Position numbers and translations under genes: made by a program
Notes under the pieces: generated by a model
The model's input: the letters and a program-made list of their open reading frames with translations, nothing else
What the model was told of the DNA's origin: nothing
The model's database searches: none
NCBI RefSeq assembly: GCF_006539185.1
Contig: NZ_BJMN01000006.1
Location: forward strand, 62,001-126,000
Direction of reading: 5' to 3'
Length of the DNA: 64,000 nucleotides
Origin: Streptomyces gardneri
Lineage (GTDB): Bacteria > Actinomycetota > Actinomycetes > Streptomycetales > Streptomycetaceae
Shown: positions 52,374 to 61,994 of the stretch, piece after piece
Position numbering within the stretch: position 1 is the stretch's first letter
Layout: every line of letters starts with the position of its first letter

Positions 52374-52893
52374 CACCGACGACAGCGCGACGGAGTTCCG
52401 GGCCTTCTTCGCGCGCCACTACGCCGAACTCGCCCGCCTCGCGCACCTGCTGACCGGCGAGACCGACGCCGCCGACGACCTCGCCGCCGACGCCATGCTC
52501 GCCCTGTGGCACCGCTGGGACCGGGTCCGCGCCGCCGATCACCCCGCCGCCTACGCCCGGGGCGTCGTCGCCAACCTCGTCCGCACCCGGATCCGGGGCA
52601 CCGTGCGCGAGCGGCGCCGGATCGCCGCGTTCTGGGACCGGCGCCCGGACCACGTCGAGGACCCCGACGTCCCGGCCGTCCTCGACGTACGGACGGCGCT
52701 GCGCTCCCTGCCCTTCCGCAAGCGCGCCTGCGTGGTGCTGCGGCACGCCTTCGACCTCTCCGAGCGCGACACCGCGCTCGCCCTGGGGATCTCGGTCGGT
52801 ACGGTCAAGAGCCAGACCGCCAAGGGGATGGCCGAGCTCCAGCGCCTGCTGGGCGACCGGGCCGCCACCGAACTCGTCGCGGGGAGGCGTTGA
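52354..52893 (+). CDS. SigE-family ECF RNA polymerase sigma factor
   Basis: 179 residues from GTG 52354 (GAGGG before it); GTG 52363 also possible. Region 2: FRAFFARHYAELARLAHLLTGETDAADDLAADAMLALW; region 4: LPFRKRACVVLRHAFDLSERDTALALGISVGTVKSQTAKGMAEL. It overlaps the LacI gene by 20 bp and shares one base with the next gene, likely its partner. Confidence 0.9.
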   Translation: MVTVDADTDDSATEFRAFFARHYAELARLAHLLTGETDAADDLAADAMLALWHRWDRVRAADHPAAYARGVVANLVRTRIRGTVRERRRIAAFWDRRPDHVEDPDVPAVLDVRTALRSLPFRKRACVVLRHAFDLSERDTALALGISVGTVKSQTAKGMAELQRLLGDRAATELVAGRR

Positions 52894-53579
52894 TGGACCA
52901 GGAGCAGCTGCGCCGCGAGCTGCGCGAGGCCGGGCTCGCCCACCAGCCCGACCACGCCCGCATGCTCGCCCGGGTGGAGCGGGGCCTGGCCGCCCCGCCG
53001 CAGGCGTCCCGGCGGCCCCGCGCGGTCGGCCCGAGGTCCGTCGCGTGGACCGGCAGGCGCTGGACGGCCGCCGTGGCCGTGGCGGTGGCCGTCGCCGGGG
53101 TGGTCGGCGTCGGCGGATTCGCCGTGACCACGCTGGACCGGGGGCCGGCCGCCCCCGCTTCGCGGCTGCCCGCGCCGGGCCCGGTGGCCGCCGCGGCCGG
53201 CACCATCGACCCCGGCAGCAACCGCTGGTGGGCGCAGGGCGATCTCACCGTGACGACGGAGACTCCGGTCTCGGGCCTCGTCGTCGACGTGCGGGTCGCC
53301 CGCACGGCCGGTGTCGTGAGCACGGGCCACTGGCGCACGCGCCCCGCCGAGGACTTCACCGTGACGGTCACCGAGGAGCCGGGTGCCCTGCTCTACCGGT
53401 GGACCCTCAAGCCGGGCCGCACGGTACCGCCGGGCCGCCATGTCTTCGCGGTCCAGTACAACCACGCCGAGGGGGTACGGGACGCCTCGGCCGACACGTA
53501 CACCGTCGTCCTGACGAACGACGACGGCGGCCGGGCCACACTCCGCGGCGGCTTCGGAGGCGCGACCTCCGCGAAGTGA
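52893..53579 (+). CDS. Single-span membrane protein paired with the sigma factor
   Basis: 228 residues. A cytosolic 55-residue start, one span at about 57-75 (WTAAVAVAVAVAGVVGVGGFAV), and an outside beta-rich domain. Position after the sigma factor (TGATG junction) suggests an anti-sigma or sensor, but no zinc motif is present. Confidence 0.75.
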   Translation: MDQEQLRRELREAGLAHQPDHARMLARVERGLAAPPQASRRPRAVGPRSVAWTGRRWTAAVAVAVAVAGVVGVGGFAVTTLDRGPAAPASRLPAPGPVAAAAGTIDPGSNRWWAQGDLTVTTETPVSGLVVDVRVARTAGVVSTGHWRTRPAEDFTVTVTEEPGALLYRWTLKPGRTVPPGRHVFAVQYNHAEGVRDASADTYTVVLTNDDGGRATLRGGFGGATSAK

Positions 53580-53736
53580 CGGCCGCGCGGGGGCCGTACC
53601 CCCCTCCGGGCGTACCGCCGTCTCGGCCGTGCGGGGGAGCGGGTTCGGTCCGGGGCGTGATTCCCCGGCGGGCCCCGTCCGGGATCGTCGGGAGCGAACG
53701 GGCCGCTCGGCGGCCCACCGCCACGGAGGACCGCGC

Positions 53737-54369
53737 ATGCAGCAGCAGCGAATCCGGCGCACCGAAGCACCGTCCGCCGACCGCGCCGACCGCGCCGACC
53801 GCGCCGACAACCCCGGTGGCCCCGGCGGCCCCGGCCGGTTCCGGGTCGCCTGGCGGGCGGCCCACGCGCCCGTGTCCGGAGTGTCCCGGCGGACGCGGCT
53901 CCTCGCCTACGCCGTGCCGTTCACCGTCCTCCCGTCGAGCCTCTGGCGGCTCCCCGCGGCCTTCGACGCCGGGATCGGGATCGGCGAACGGCTGTACGTC
54001 GTCTTCCTCTCCGTCTTCTCCGAGGCGGTCGCGTTCACCGCGATCGGGCTGATCGCCCGCTGGGGCGAAGTGGTCCCCGGCTGGGTCCCGTTCGTGCGGG
54101 GCCGCCGGATCCCCCCGGCGGCGGTGCTCGTCCCGGCCGCCCTCGGCGCCACGGCCCTCACGCTCCTGTGGACCGTTCTCAGCGCCTTCACCGAGATCAT
54201 GGGCACCACGATCCGGGGCGACGCCCTGCCCAAGGACTTCCCGAGCGAGGCCGGCGGCTGGGAGGCCGCCTCCTACTACGTCTGCTACACCCCGCTCGTC
54301 CTGTGGGGGCCGCTGCTCGCCGTCCTCACCGTCGCGTACGGGAAGCGCCGCCTGGGGGCCCGTGGGTGA
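53737..54369 (+). CDS. Integral membrane protein of unknown function
   Basis: 210 residues from ATG 53737 after GGAGGA. Four hydrophobic segments. The N-terminus carries ADR repeated three times, encoded by a 9-bp tandem repeat (53776-53808). Family not recognised. Confidence 0.75.
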   Translation: MQQQRIRRTEAPSADRADRADRADNPGGPGGPGRFRVAWRAAHAPVSGVSRRTRLLAYAVPFTVLPSSLWRLPAAFDAGIGIGERLYVVFLSVFSEAVAFTAIGLIARWGEVVPGWVPFVRGRRIPPAAVLVPAALGATALTLLWTVLSAFTEIMGTTIRGDALPKDFPSEAGGWEAASYYVCYTPLVLWGPLLAVLTVAYGKRRLGARG

Positions 54370-54385
54370 CGTGTGCGCCCGGGGG

Positions 54386-54868
54386 TCACACGCCGGTCGT
54401 GGAGCCGGGGCGGACGATCATCAGGACGACGACGACCGCCCAGAGGAGGTTGAACACCCCGGTGAGCATGGCCAGTCGGGACGCCACGGGCCGGGCCTCC
54501 GCCTCGGGGGCCGCGCCCTCGGCCAGGGCGAGCAGGCGCCGCTGGCCCGGCAGGACGGCCAGGCCGAGGAGGGCCGCCGCGAGCGTGGTCAGCACCATCG
54601 ACACGATCAGCCAGGCGTCGGTCAGGACCCCCAGCTGGGCGCCGGTCGCCACGCCGAAGACCGGGACGACGACACCGGCGACGGCGTAACCGGCGCAGAC
54701 GCGGTGCAGGACCACGGCCGTGCCGGTCCCGCCCGACGGGCCGTCCTCCCGCTCCCCGCCGCCGCAGGCCCGCAGCGCGACGCGCGGGAACATCGAGGCG
54801 GCCACGGTGATCGACCCGACCGTGACGATCGCCACCAGGACGTGGACGGACAACAGGAACTCGGTCAC
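54386..54868 (-). CDS. DUF2269-like four-span membrane protein
   Basis: 160 residues from GTG 54868 with GGAGG eight bases before. Four hydrophobic helices (LLSVHVLVAIVTVGSITVAA at the start). His and Gly in the first helix resemble DUF2269 or CopD-like proteins; function unknown. It faces a PadR gene across a palindrome-rich gap. Confidence 0.65.
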   Translation of the reverse strand: MTEFLLSVHVLVAIVTVGSITVAASMFPRVALRACGGGEREDGPSGGTGTAVVLHRVCAGYAVAGVVVPVFGVATGAQLGVLTDAWLIVSMVLTTLAAALLGLAVLPGQRRLLALAEGAAPEAEARPVASRLAMLTGVFNLLWAVVVVLMIVRPGSTTGV

Positions 54869-54906
54869 GGCGCATGCCTCCGCACAGGAGCAGGATGAAA
54901 CCGGCC

Positions 54907-54983
54907 GCCAATAGGTTGGCTGCCAATATGTTGGTCCCCTATGCATACACTGCCTACCGGTCTTATGGGTAGGCTGCCTACCC
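54907..54983. promoter_or_regulatory. Likely PadR operator region
   Basis: GCCAATA(G/T)GTTGG(C/T) repeats at 54907-54920 and 54922-54935; TGCCTACC at about 54951; GGGTAGGC-T-GCCTACCC (54967-54983) is a perfect dyad touching the PadR ATG. The dyad takes the place of a ribosome-binding site, so translation may be leaderless. Confidence 0.6.
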
Positions 54984-55328
54984 ATGAAGGCGGATGCGGT
55001 ACGAGGGCACCTGGACGGGCTGCTGCTCGCGGTGCTCGAACAGGGCCCGCTGCACGGGTACGCGATCATCGCCGCGGTCCAGCACCGCAGCGGCGGCGTG
55101 CTCGAACTGCGTACGGGCACGATCTATCCGGCGCTCCAGCGGCTGGAGCGGCTCGGACTCCTCAGCAGCAGCTGGGAGTCCTCCGGCGAGCGGCGCCGGC
55201 GCTGCTACGCGCTCACCGAGGCGGGCCGCCACACCCTGGCGGGCGAGCGGACGGCGTGGAGCGAGTTCACCGCCGCGATCGGCTCGGTCCTGAACCCGAC
55301 CACGCCGCCGCCCGGGCTCGCCACATGA
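54984..55328 (+). CDS. PadR-family transcriptional regulator
   Basis: 114 residues. LLLAVLEQGPLHGYAIIAAVQ and LRTGTIYPALQRLERLGLL are the PadR winged helix. It overlaps the next gene by ATGA. It should repress its own operon and perhaps the divergent membrane gene. Confidence 0.92.
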   Translation: MKADAVRGHLDGLLLAVLEQGPLHGYAIIAAVQHRSGGVLELRTGTIYPALQRLERLGLLSSSWESSGERRRRCYALTEAGRHTLAGERTAWSEFTAAIGSVLNPTTPPPGLAT

Positions 55329-56035
55329 CCGGCCCCGCCGCCGACCCGCTCGACCCGCGTGATCCGCGTGACCCGTTCGACGCGTACGCCGCCGAACTGG
55401 CCGCCGCCCTGCACGGACCGGCCCGCGCGAAGGCCCGACTGGTCGAGGAGATCCGCGGCGGCCTCGCCGACACGGCCGACGCCCATGCCGAGCGGGGCGG
55501 CCCCTACCCGGACGCGATCCGCGCGGCGGTCAGGGAGTTCGGGACGGTCGAGGAGCTCGTACCGAGCTGCCAGCGCGAGCTGACCCTCGCCCAGGCCCGG
55601 CACACCGCCCGGGCCGTCGCGCTCACCGCCCCCTTCCTGATCGCCTGCTGGTACCTGTCGGTGGCCCCCGCCGCCGACCCGGCAGGGTCCGTCCCCCGCA
55701 CCGCTCAGCTGCTCGCCGCGCACCTGGCCGGGGTCGCGATCGGCGCCACGCTGCTCTCGGCCGCGACGCTGGCCGTCACCGGCACCCTCGCCCGCCGGCT
55801 GCCCACCCCGCCCCGGCTGCCGCTCCTCGTCGCCTGGACCGGCACCACCGCCGGGGTCGCCATGGCCGTCACGACGCTCGCGCTCGCCGTCGCCTCCGCC
55901 CTCGCCACGAACTGGCCGCTGCTCGCCTGCGCCGGAGCCCTCGCGGCCGCCTCGCACGCGATCGTCGCGACCTCGGCCCGCGCCTGCCGCCGCTGCGCCC
56001 GCCTCCCGGTCTCCCGGACGGCGCGCACCGCCTGA
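55325..56035 (+). CDS. Membrane protein with permease-prefix-like start
   Basis: 236 residues. The N-terminal 85 residues (YAAELAAALHGPARAKARLVEEIRGGLADTADAH) resemble the HAAS/permease-prefix signalling module found next to PadR genes; four hydrophobic helices follow. ATGA overlap with PadR. Confidence 0.75.
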   Translation: MTGPAADPLDPRDPRDPFDAYAAELAAALHGPARAKARLVEEIRGGLADTADAHAERGGPYPDAIRAAVREFGTVEELVPSCQRELTLAQARHTARAVALTAPFLIACWYLSVAPAADPAGSVPRTAQLLAAHLAGVAIGATLLSAATLAVTGTLARRLPTPPRLPLLVAWTGTTAGVAMAVTTLALAVASALATNWPLLACAGALAAASHAIVATSARACRRCARLPVSRTARTA

Positions 56036-56147
56036 CGTTCGGCGTCGTACGGGGGGCAACCCTTCCGCGGCCGGTGGCGACCTAGGGGGTGTCTTGGACA
56101 ACCGGGAGCCGCCCCGTACCCCCTCGTACCGAAGGAGCCGCACGCCG

Positions 56148-57821
56148 ATGCGCTCGTACGACGACACCACCTCGCAGCACCCCCTCCGCCGCCGCACCCT
56201 TCTCGGCGCAGCGGCCGCGGGAGTCGCCCTCGCCGCCGTCGAAGGCACCGCCGCGGCGGCCGGCTTCGGCTGGAGCGACGACGGCACGCAGTACGTCCTC
56301 GACACCGGCGCCGGACTCGTGTTCAAGGTCTCGAAGTCGACCGGGGACCTCACGTCCCTCGTCTACAAGGGCACCGAGTACGAGGGGTACGGCGGAAAGC
56401 ACTCGCACGTCGAGTCCGGCCTCGGCGCCTCCACCGTCACCCTCGCCCAGATCGGCTCGACCGTCCTCGTCACCGTCGTCCACGGCACGCTCCGCCACTA
56501 CATCGCGGCCCGCTCCGGCCTGAACAACGTCTACCTGTGGACCGACAAGGCCGACACGTCCTTCACCGCGACCCGCTTCATCGCCCGCCTCAAGCCGGGG
56601 ATCTTCCCGAACGCCGGCCCCGACTCCTGGGTGGAGGGGGCGGACACCGTCATCGAGGCCGGGGACGTCTGGCAGCGCGCCGACGGCCACACCCGCTCCA
56701 AGCACTACTCGGGCGTCCGGGTCATGGACTACGACACCGTCGGCTACACCACCGGCTCGGTCGGCCTCTGGATGGTGCGCTCCAACCACGAGAAGGCCTC
56801 CGGCGGCCCGTTCTACCGCTCCCTCCTGCGCCACTCGAACGAGCTCGGCGTCGGCCTGTACGAGATCCTCCACTACAACCAGTCCCAGACGGAGGCGATG
56901 CGCTTCGGCCTCCAGGGCCCCTACCTGCTCGCCTTCACCGACGGCGGGACACCCTCCTCGGCGCTCTTCGCCGCCAACCACGACACCTCCTGGGTCGACG
57001 GCCTCGGCATCCCCGGCTGGGTCGGCGCCGCGGGCCGCGGCAGGGTCGCGGGCGTCGGTCTCGCGGGCATGGCCGCGGACCACCCGTACACCGTCGGCCT
57101 CGCCAACGCCGACGCCCAGTACTGGACCCGTGCCACCGCCGGCACCGGCGCCTTCTCCTGCCGGGGAATGCTCCCCGGCACCTACACCCTCACCGTCTAC
57201 AAAGGCGAACTCGCCGTCCACACCGGCACGGTGACCGTCACCGCCGGCACGGCCACCGCCCTCCACACCATCACCCTCACCAACGACCCGAGCACTGCCC
57301 CCGCGATCTGGCGGATCGGCGACTGGGACGGAACCCCCGGCGAGTTCAAGAACGCCGCCCTCATGACGTACGCCCACCCCGCCGACGTTCGGGCCGCCTC
57401 CTGGACCGGGAACGTCGTCCTGGGCGCCGGCGACGTCTCCGCCTCCTTCCCCTGCTACGTCTGGAAGGACGTCAACGACGGCGTCCTCGTGTACTTCAGG
57501 CTCACCGCCGCCCAGGCCGCCGCCGCGCACACCCTCCGGATCGGCGTCACCACCGCCTTCCTCAACGGACGGCCCCAGGTCACCGTCAACGACTGGGTCT
57601 CCGCGATCCCCTCGCCCCCGACCCAGCCGTCGACCCGCTCGCTGACCAACGGCTCGTACCGGGGCAACAACCACACCTTCACGTACGTCGTCCCGGCGAG
57701 CGCCTGGAAGACCGACCCGAGCCAGTACAACGTCCTCAGGCTGAACGTCGTCAGCGGCTCCACCGGCACCGGATTCCTGAGCGCGGGCACCGCGTTCGAC
57801 TGCGTCGACCTGCTGCCCTGA
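56148..57821 (+). CDS. Secreted rhamnogalacturonan endolyase, PL4
   Basis: 557 residues from ATG 56148 (GAAGGAG ten bases before); an earlier ATG-like start lacks a site. Tat-type signal RRRTLLGAAAAG. Three domains of PL4 follow: catalytic beta sandwich (about 38-300), FnIII-like (about 300-380, GMLPGTYTLTVYKGELAV) and a CBM-like lyase domain (about 385-557, IWRIGDWDGTPGEF). It cleaves the rhamnogalacturonan-I backbone by elimination. Confidence 0.88.
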   Translation: MRSYDDTTSQHPLRRRTLLGAAAAGVALAAVEGTAAAAGFGWSDDGTQYVLDTGAGLVFKVSKSTGDLTSLVYKGTEYEGYGGKHSHVESGLGASTVTLAQIGSTVLVTVVHGTLRHYIAARSGLNNVYLWTDKADTSFTATRFIARLKPGIFPNAGPDSWVEGADTVIEAGDVWQRADGHTRSKHYSGVRVMDYDTVGYTTGSVGLWMVRSNHEKASGGPFYRSLLRHSNELGVGLYEILHYNQSQTEAMRFGLQGPYLLAFTDGGTPSSALFAANHDTSWVDGLGIPGWVGAAGRGRVAGVGLAGMAADHPYTVGLANADAQYWTRATAGTGAFSCRGMLPGTYTLTVYKGELAVHTGTVTVTAGTATALHTITLTNDPSTAPAIWRIGDWDGTPGEFKNAALMTYAHPADVRAASWTGNVVLGAGDVSASFPCYVWKDVNDGVLVYFRLTAAQAAAAHTLRIGVTTAFLNGRPQVTVNDWVSAIPSPPTQPSTRSLTNGSYRGNNHTFTYVVPASAWKTDPSQYNVLRLNVVSGSTGTGFLSAGTAFDCVDLLP

Positions 57822-57822
57822 C

Positions 57823-57838
57823 ATGCGGGTGCCCGCAT
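57823..57838 (+). terminator. Short perfect hairpin after PL4
   Basis: ATGCGGG-TG-CCCGCAT directly follows the stop codon. Confidence 0.5.
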
Positions 57839-57912
57839 TGACATCGACAGCGCGTGAATCGTCGTGATCTTGGTGTTGGTGCGGGCGAGGGGCCGGATGA
57901 CACGCTGAACCC

Positions 57913-59412
57913 ATGGACACCTTCAAGACGACGCACGGTGCGGTACGGGGCTTCCGGGCCTCCGCCGACGTCGTCGCCGTACTCGGAATCCCTTACGCCG
58001 CACCGCCGTTCGGCGCCCGCCGGTTCCGGGAGCCCGCCCCGGCGGCCGCGTGGGCCGGAGTGCGGGACTGTACGGCCTTCGGCCCCGTCGCCCCGCAGTC
58101 GGCGGAACTGCCCGGCGCGCCCGTGTGGTCGCCGGGTGACGAGGACATCCTCACCGTCAACGTCTGGACCCTGGCCCCGGACGGCGGCTCCCTGCCCGTC
58201 CTGGTCTGGATCCACGGCGGCGCCTACACCTTCGGATCCTCGGCCCAGCCCGACTTCGACGGCGACGCCCTGGCCCGCGCAGGACTGGTCGTGGTCACCC
58301 TCAACTACCGTCTCGGTTTCGAGGGGTTCGGGCACGTCCCCGCCGGAGGGACTGCCCACCCCGACAACCGGGGCCTGCTCGACCAGGTCGCGGCCCTGCG
58401 GTGGGTGCGGGAGAACATCGCCGCGTTCGGCGGCGACCCCGACAACGTCACGGTCGCCGGCCAGTCCTCCGGGGCCGCCTCGATCGCCTGCCTCATGGTG
58501 ATGGACCGAGCGTGCGGGCTGTTCCACCGCGCCGTCCTCCACAGCCCCGCCAGCCCCTGCTACACGCCCGACATCGCCGCAGCGACCACCCGCGAGGTCG
58601 CCGCCGCCGCGGGCCGCCCCGCCACCCCCGAGGGTCTGGCGGCGGCGACCCCGCAGGACCTCGTCACCGCATCCGACCGGGTCGTCGAGGAGTACCGGCG
58701 CGATCCCTCCTCCGGATCCCGCCACTACGACCCCTCGCTCTACGCCCCCGTCCTCGACGGTGACGTCCTGCCCACCGACCCCCTCGCGGGCATCGCGACG
58801 GGCGCGAGCCGGGAGGTGGACCTCCTCGTCTGTCACACCACGGAGGAGTACTGGCTACTCGACGCCGTCGGCAGCAGCGCGAAGGTCACCACCGGCGAGC
58901 AACTGGACCGCTTCGCCCGGGACTTCGGGATTCCCGACGGACTGCCGGCCGGCTATCGCGCCGCGATGCCCCACGCACCGGTGCTCGACGTCTACCTGGC
59001 CGTCTTCGGGGACCTCCTGTTCGGGGAGTACGCCCGTCGGCTCGCCGAGCGGCACGCCCTGGCCGGCGGCAGGACGTTCCTGGCGCGCTTCGACCGCCGG
59101 CGCACCGGCCCCGACGGAACCGTCCGGGCCTGGCACTGCGCGGACGTCCCCTTCGCCTTCGGCGCCATCGGCAAGGACTGCGCGGCCTTCCTCATCGGTG
59201 GCGCCCCCACCCCCGCCGACCACGACCTCTCGGCCCGGATGGTGCGCGCGTGGGCCGGCTTCGCCGCCGCCGGAGACCCGGGCTGGCCGTCGTTCGACGA
59301 CTCCACCGGGCAGACCGAGGTGTGGCGGACCGAGGACGGCGACGAGGACGAGGTCCCCGCCCCTCTCCGTACGCTCTGGGCCGGGGCGGACTTTCCCCTT
59401 CTGCGTCCGTGA
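57913..59412 (+). CDS. Carboxylesterase/lipase family (type B)
   Basis: 499 residues. GIPYAAPPFGARRF, EDILTVNVW, oxyanion HGGAYTFGS, nucleophile in GQSSGAAS and a C-terminal His in WHCADVPFAFG. No signal peptide. Substrate unknown; the surroundings suggest esters on plant polymers, but such enzymes are widespread. Convergent with the pectinesterase. Confidence 0.88.
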   Translation: MDTFKTTHGAVRGFRASADVVAVLGIPYAAPPFGARRFREPAPAAAWAGVRDCTAFGPVAPQSAELPGAPVWSPGDEDILTVNVWTLAPDGGSLPVLVWIHGGAYTFGSSAQPDFDGDALARAGLVVVTLNYRLGFEGFGHVPAGGTAHPDNRGLLDQVAALRWVRENIAAFGGDPDNVTVAGQSSGAASIACLMVMDRACGLFHRAVLHSPASPCYTPDIAAATTREVAAAAGRPATPEGLAAATPQDLVTASDRVVEEYRRDPSSGSRHYDPSLYAPVLDGDVLPTDPLAGIATGASREVDLLVCHTTEEYWLLDAVGSSAKVTTGEQLDRFARDFGIPDGLPAGYRAAMPHAPVLDVYLAVFGDLLFGEYARRLAERHALAGGRTFLARFDRRRTGPDGTVRAWHCADVPFAFGAIGKDCAAFLIGGAPTPADHDLSARMVRAWAGFAAAGDPGWPSFDDSTGQTEVWRTEDGDEDEVPAPLRTLWAGADFPLLRP

Positions 59413-59416
59413 ACGC

Positions 59417-59451
59417 GAAGCACCTGGGTGCCGTCCGGGCCCGGGTGCTTC
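59417..59451. terminator. Bidirectional terminator hairpin
   Basis: GAAGCACCTGGG and CCCGGGTGCTTC (one mismatch) between two convergent genes. Confidence 0.75.
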
Positions 59452-59462
59452 ACGTGTCCCCG

Positions 59463-60599
59463 TCAGGCGCAGGGCTTGCGGGGGATCCAGTCGCCCAGAT
59501 ACGTCTCCCGGGTCGCCCTCGCGGCCTCGGCGGCGTCGAGCTGGGGCCGGTTCTCCGGGACGGTGACCGTCGCACCCCGGCCGGTGTTGCGGTACTCCGC
59601 GAAGCGCTGGGCCTGCCAGGGATAGGCGTCGCGCATGTTCGCGTACGGGGCCACGGCGTCGATGCCGGGGCCGAGGACGCTGTCCCGGACCACGAGCGAC
59701 GGCCGGGCGGTCGTGTCCGAGCTCGGCACCCAGGGCCGGGCCAGCTTGTAGTAGCCGTCGGGCGCCTCGCTGGTGATCCGGCAGCGCGAGGCCAGGAAGC
59801 CGTACGGGTTGGCGCCCGCCGTCGACGGGGCGAACACGAAGCCGTACGGGGCGCCCGCCAGATCGGTGCGGACCAGCGTACGGAAGTGGCAGTGCTCGAA
59901 GACCGCCCGGGCGCGGCCGAAGACGAAGTCGACGTCACCCTCGACGTAGCAGTGCGCGAAGTACTGCCGGGCGAAGGCCGGGAGGGACGTCGAGTCCGCG
60001 TACAGCGTGTCCTGGTGGCCGAGGAACCGGCAGTGGAAGAACGCCGAGCGGTCACCCTGCGCCTTCAGCGCGACGGCCTGAGTGCCGGGGTTCCCGGGGA
60101 GGTCGGTGCGGAGGAAGTCGTTGGCGAACGTCACGCCCAGGGCGGTGAAGCCGTCCGCCTGCACGGTGGTCGTCGCGGAGCCGCTCGTGCCGTAGGTGCC
60201 GCCCTCGGGGCGGGGCGTGCCGGCGGCGTTGTCGTACACGACGACGACGTCCCGGGGGTCCCCGCTCGCGCCGATCCAGGTCATGCCGGTACGTGCGGCG
60301 CTCACGACGACCGTCTCCCGGTACGTCCCGGGGGCGAGCACCAGCGTCCAGCCGGCGCCGCTCGCGGCGGAGACCGCGGCCTGGACGGTGGTGTGGTCGC
60401 CGAGGCCGCCGGGATGCACGTACAGCGTCCGCTCGGTGAGGCGGGCGGCGGGCGAACCGAAGCGCCCGAAGGGCCTGTTGGACGGCGGGGACGCGCTCGC
60501 GGTCGTGGCGGGCAGGGCCAGGGCGAAGGCCGCGCCGAGACCGGCGGTGAGCAGGGCGCGGCGGCCGGGAGCGGAGGTTCCGGGGTGGTGCGGGGGCAT
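59463..60599 (-). CDS. Secreted pectin methylesterase, CE8
   Basis: 378 residues. A signal with RRALLTAGLGAAFALALPA, then a beta helix. VALKAQGDRSAFFHCRFLGHQDTLY, VEGDVDFVFG with catalytic Asp, and KLARPW with the conserved Arg are CE8 blocks. It demethylates pectin, preparing it for the PL1 lyase upstream on the same strand. Confidence 0.92.
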   Translation of the reverse strand: MPPHHPGTSAPGRRALLTAGLGAAFALALPATTASASPPSNRPFGRFGSPAARLTERTLYVHPGGLGDHTTVQAAVSAASGAGWTLVLAPGTYRETVVVSAARTGMTWIGASGDPRDVVVVYDNAAGTPRPEGGTYGTSGSATTTVQADGFTALGVTFANDFLRTDLPGNPGTQAVALKAQGDRSAFFHCRFLGHQDTLYADSTSLPAFARQYFAHCYVEGDVDFVFGRARAVFEHCHFRTLVRTDLAGAPYGFVFAPSTAGANPYGFLASRCRITSEAPDGYYKLARPWVPSSDTTARPSLVVRDSVLGPGIDAVAPYANMRDAYPWQAQRFAEYRNTGRGATVTVPENRPQLDAAEAARATRETYLGDWIPRKPCA

Positions 60600-60647
60600 G
60601 CGGGTGCTCCTTCGCTGGGCGGGAGGGGAAGGGGGAGGGGCACAGGA

Positions 60648-60687
60648 GAGAGGAGGCCGGGTGGCGCGTCGGCCCCGGCCTCCTCTC
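60648..60687 (-). terminator. Hairpin after the PL1 gene
   Basis: GAGAGGAGGCCGGG and its exact complement around a 12-base loop, 10 bp after the PL1 stop and before the CE8 start. Confidence 0.8.
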
Positions 60688-60696
60688 GTTCGGGGG

Positions 60697-61992
60697 TCAG
60701 CGCAGGCGGCCGGCGCCCGCGCGGTGGTCGACGAGGGCCGGGACGGCCTTCGGGTGGTCGACGCGGGTGCGCAGCACCGGCGTCCAGCCCGCGTCCCCGC
60801 GCAGGATCTCCGCGGGGTACTGCTCGTTGTGGACGGCGAGCAGGTCGACCGGGCGGCCGTTGACGTAGTTGCCGGAGGTCGTGACCGGCGCGTCCTTCCA
60901 CTTCTTCAGGATCTGCCCGGCGGGCACGTCGGCGGCGAGCGTGAACGCGTTCTTCTCTGCGACGAGCTGGGACTCCTGGCCGATGCCGAGGCTGTAGACG
61001 TAGGACGGGCCCGCCACCACGAAGTGGTTGTTGTACGCGTCGACCTGACCGAAGCGCACCCGGGGCGCCCGCTCCACGACCTTGTCGAAGAGGTTGTGGT
61101 GGAGGGTGACGCGCAGCTTGCCGCGGTCCGTGGCGCCCGCGCTGTCGCTGTTGCCGATCATCAGGGTCTTGTCGTGGTCGGTGAAGACGTTCCACGAGGC
61201 CGTGACGAGGTCCGCGCCGCGCACGACGTCCAGCTCGCCGTCGTGCTGCTGGTAGACCTCCCCGTAGTACGAGGGCAGCGAACTGTCCGGGTGGGCCCCG
61301 TCGGTGAAGGTGTTGTGGTCGATCCAGACGTGCGTGGAGCCGTACACGACGAGGCTGTCGTACTCGGAGTTCCACGCCCCGGTCGCGCCGTCCGTCGGGT
61401 CCCACTGCGGGAAGCAGTCGAGGGGGCTCTCCAGGGTGAGGTTCCGGACGATGACGTTGTCCACGCCCTGCACCTGGAGGCTGCCGCCGGTGATCCCCGC
61501 GTGCCTCCCGACACCCACGATCGTGGTGTTCGCCGGCACCTTCACCTTGATGGCCTTGCCCTGGGCGGTGGCCGAGGCGGCGCGCAGGTCCTCCTGGGGG
61601 CCGGTGACCTCGTTCTCGTAGCCCCAGACCGCCGGGTCGTAGTCGGCGAGGTAGCGGGCGAAGTCGTAGCCGGGGGCCTCGAAGGCGGCGCAGCCGTCGG
61701 CGGTCGCGTTCAGCGTGCCGCGCACCTTCACGATCCGGGGCTCGGTGCCGGGCGCTTCGAGCGCGGCGCGGAACTCCGCCCAGGTGGTGACGGTGAAGAC
61801 CCGGGAGGGGGCGGCGGCCGACCCTCCGGTGGTGCCGGCGCCCTCGGCCGCCCAGCCGTCGCCGGCGGGCAGGGCCTCCCTGGCAGGGTCGACGGCGGGG
61901 CGGTGGCCGGTGTGGGCACCGGCCGTGGGCGCGGTGACCGTCAGGGCGAGGGCGGTCGCGGCCACGACCCCCAGCTTCGTGCGTCGGTTCAC
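60697..61992 (-). CDS. Secreted pectate lyase, PL1
   Basis: 431 residues from GTG 61992, with GAGGAG eight bases before. Signal peptide to about 27. VWIDHNTFTDG is the PL1 vWiDH motif and RAPRVRFGQVDAYNN has the catalytic Arg. It cuts polygalacturonate by beta-elimination with Ca2+. It starts 2 bp after the upstream CE12 stop and is in the same operon. Confidence 0.93.
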   Translation of the reverse strand: MNRRTKLGVVAATALALTVTAPTAGAHTGHRPAVDPAREALPAGDGWAAEGAGTTGGSAAAPSRVFTVTTWAEFRAALEAPGTEPRIVKVRGTLNATADGCAAFEAPGYDFARYLADYDPAVWGYENEVTGPQEDLRAASATAQGKAIKVKVPANTTIVGVGRHAGITGGSLQVQGVDNVIVRNLTLESPLDCFPQWDPTDGATGAWNSEYDSLVVYGSTHVWIDHNTFTDGAHPDSSLPSYYGEVYQQHDGELDVVRGADLVTASWNVFTDHDKTLMIGNSDSAGATDRGKLRVTLHHNLFDKVVERAPRVRFGQVDAYNNHFVVAGPSYVYSLGIGQESQLVAEKNAFTLAADVPAGQILKKWKDAPVTTSGNYVNGRPVDLLAVHNEQYPAEILRGDAGWTPVLRTRVDHPKAVPALVDHRAGAGRLR

Positions 61993-61994
61993 GG

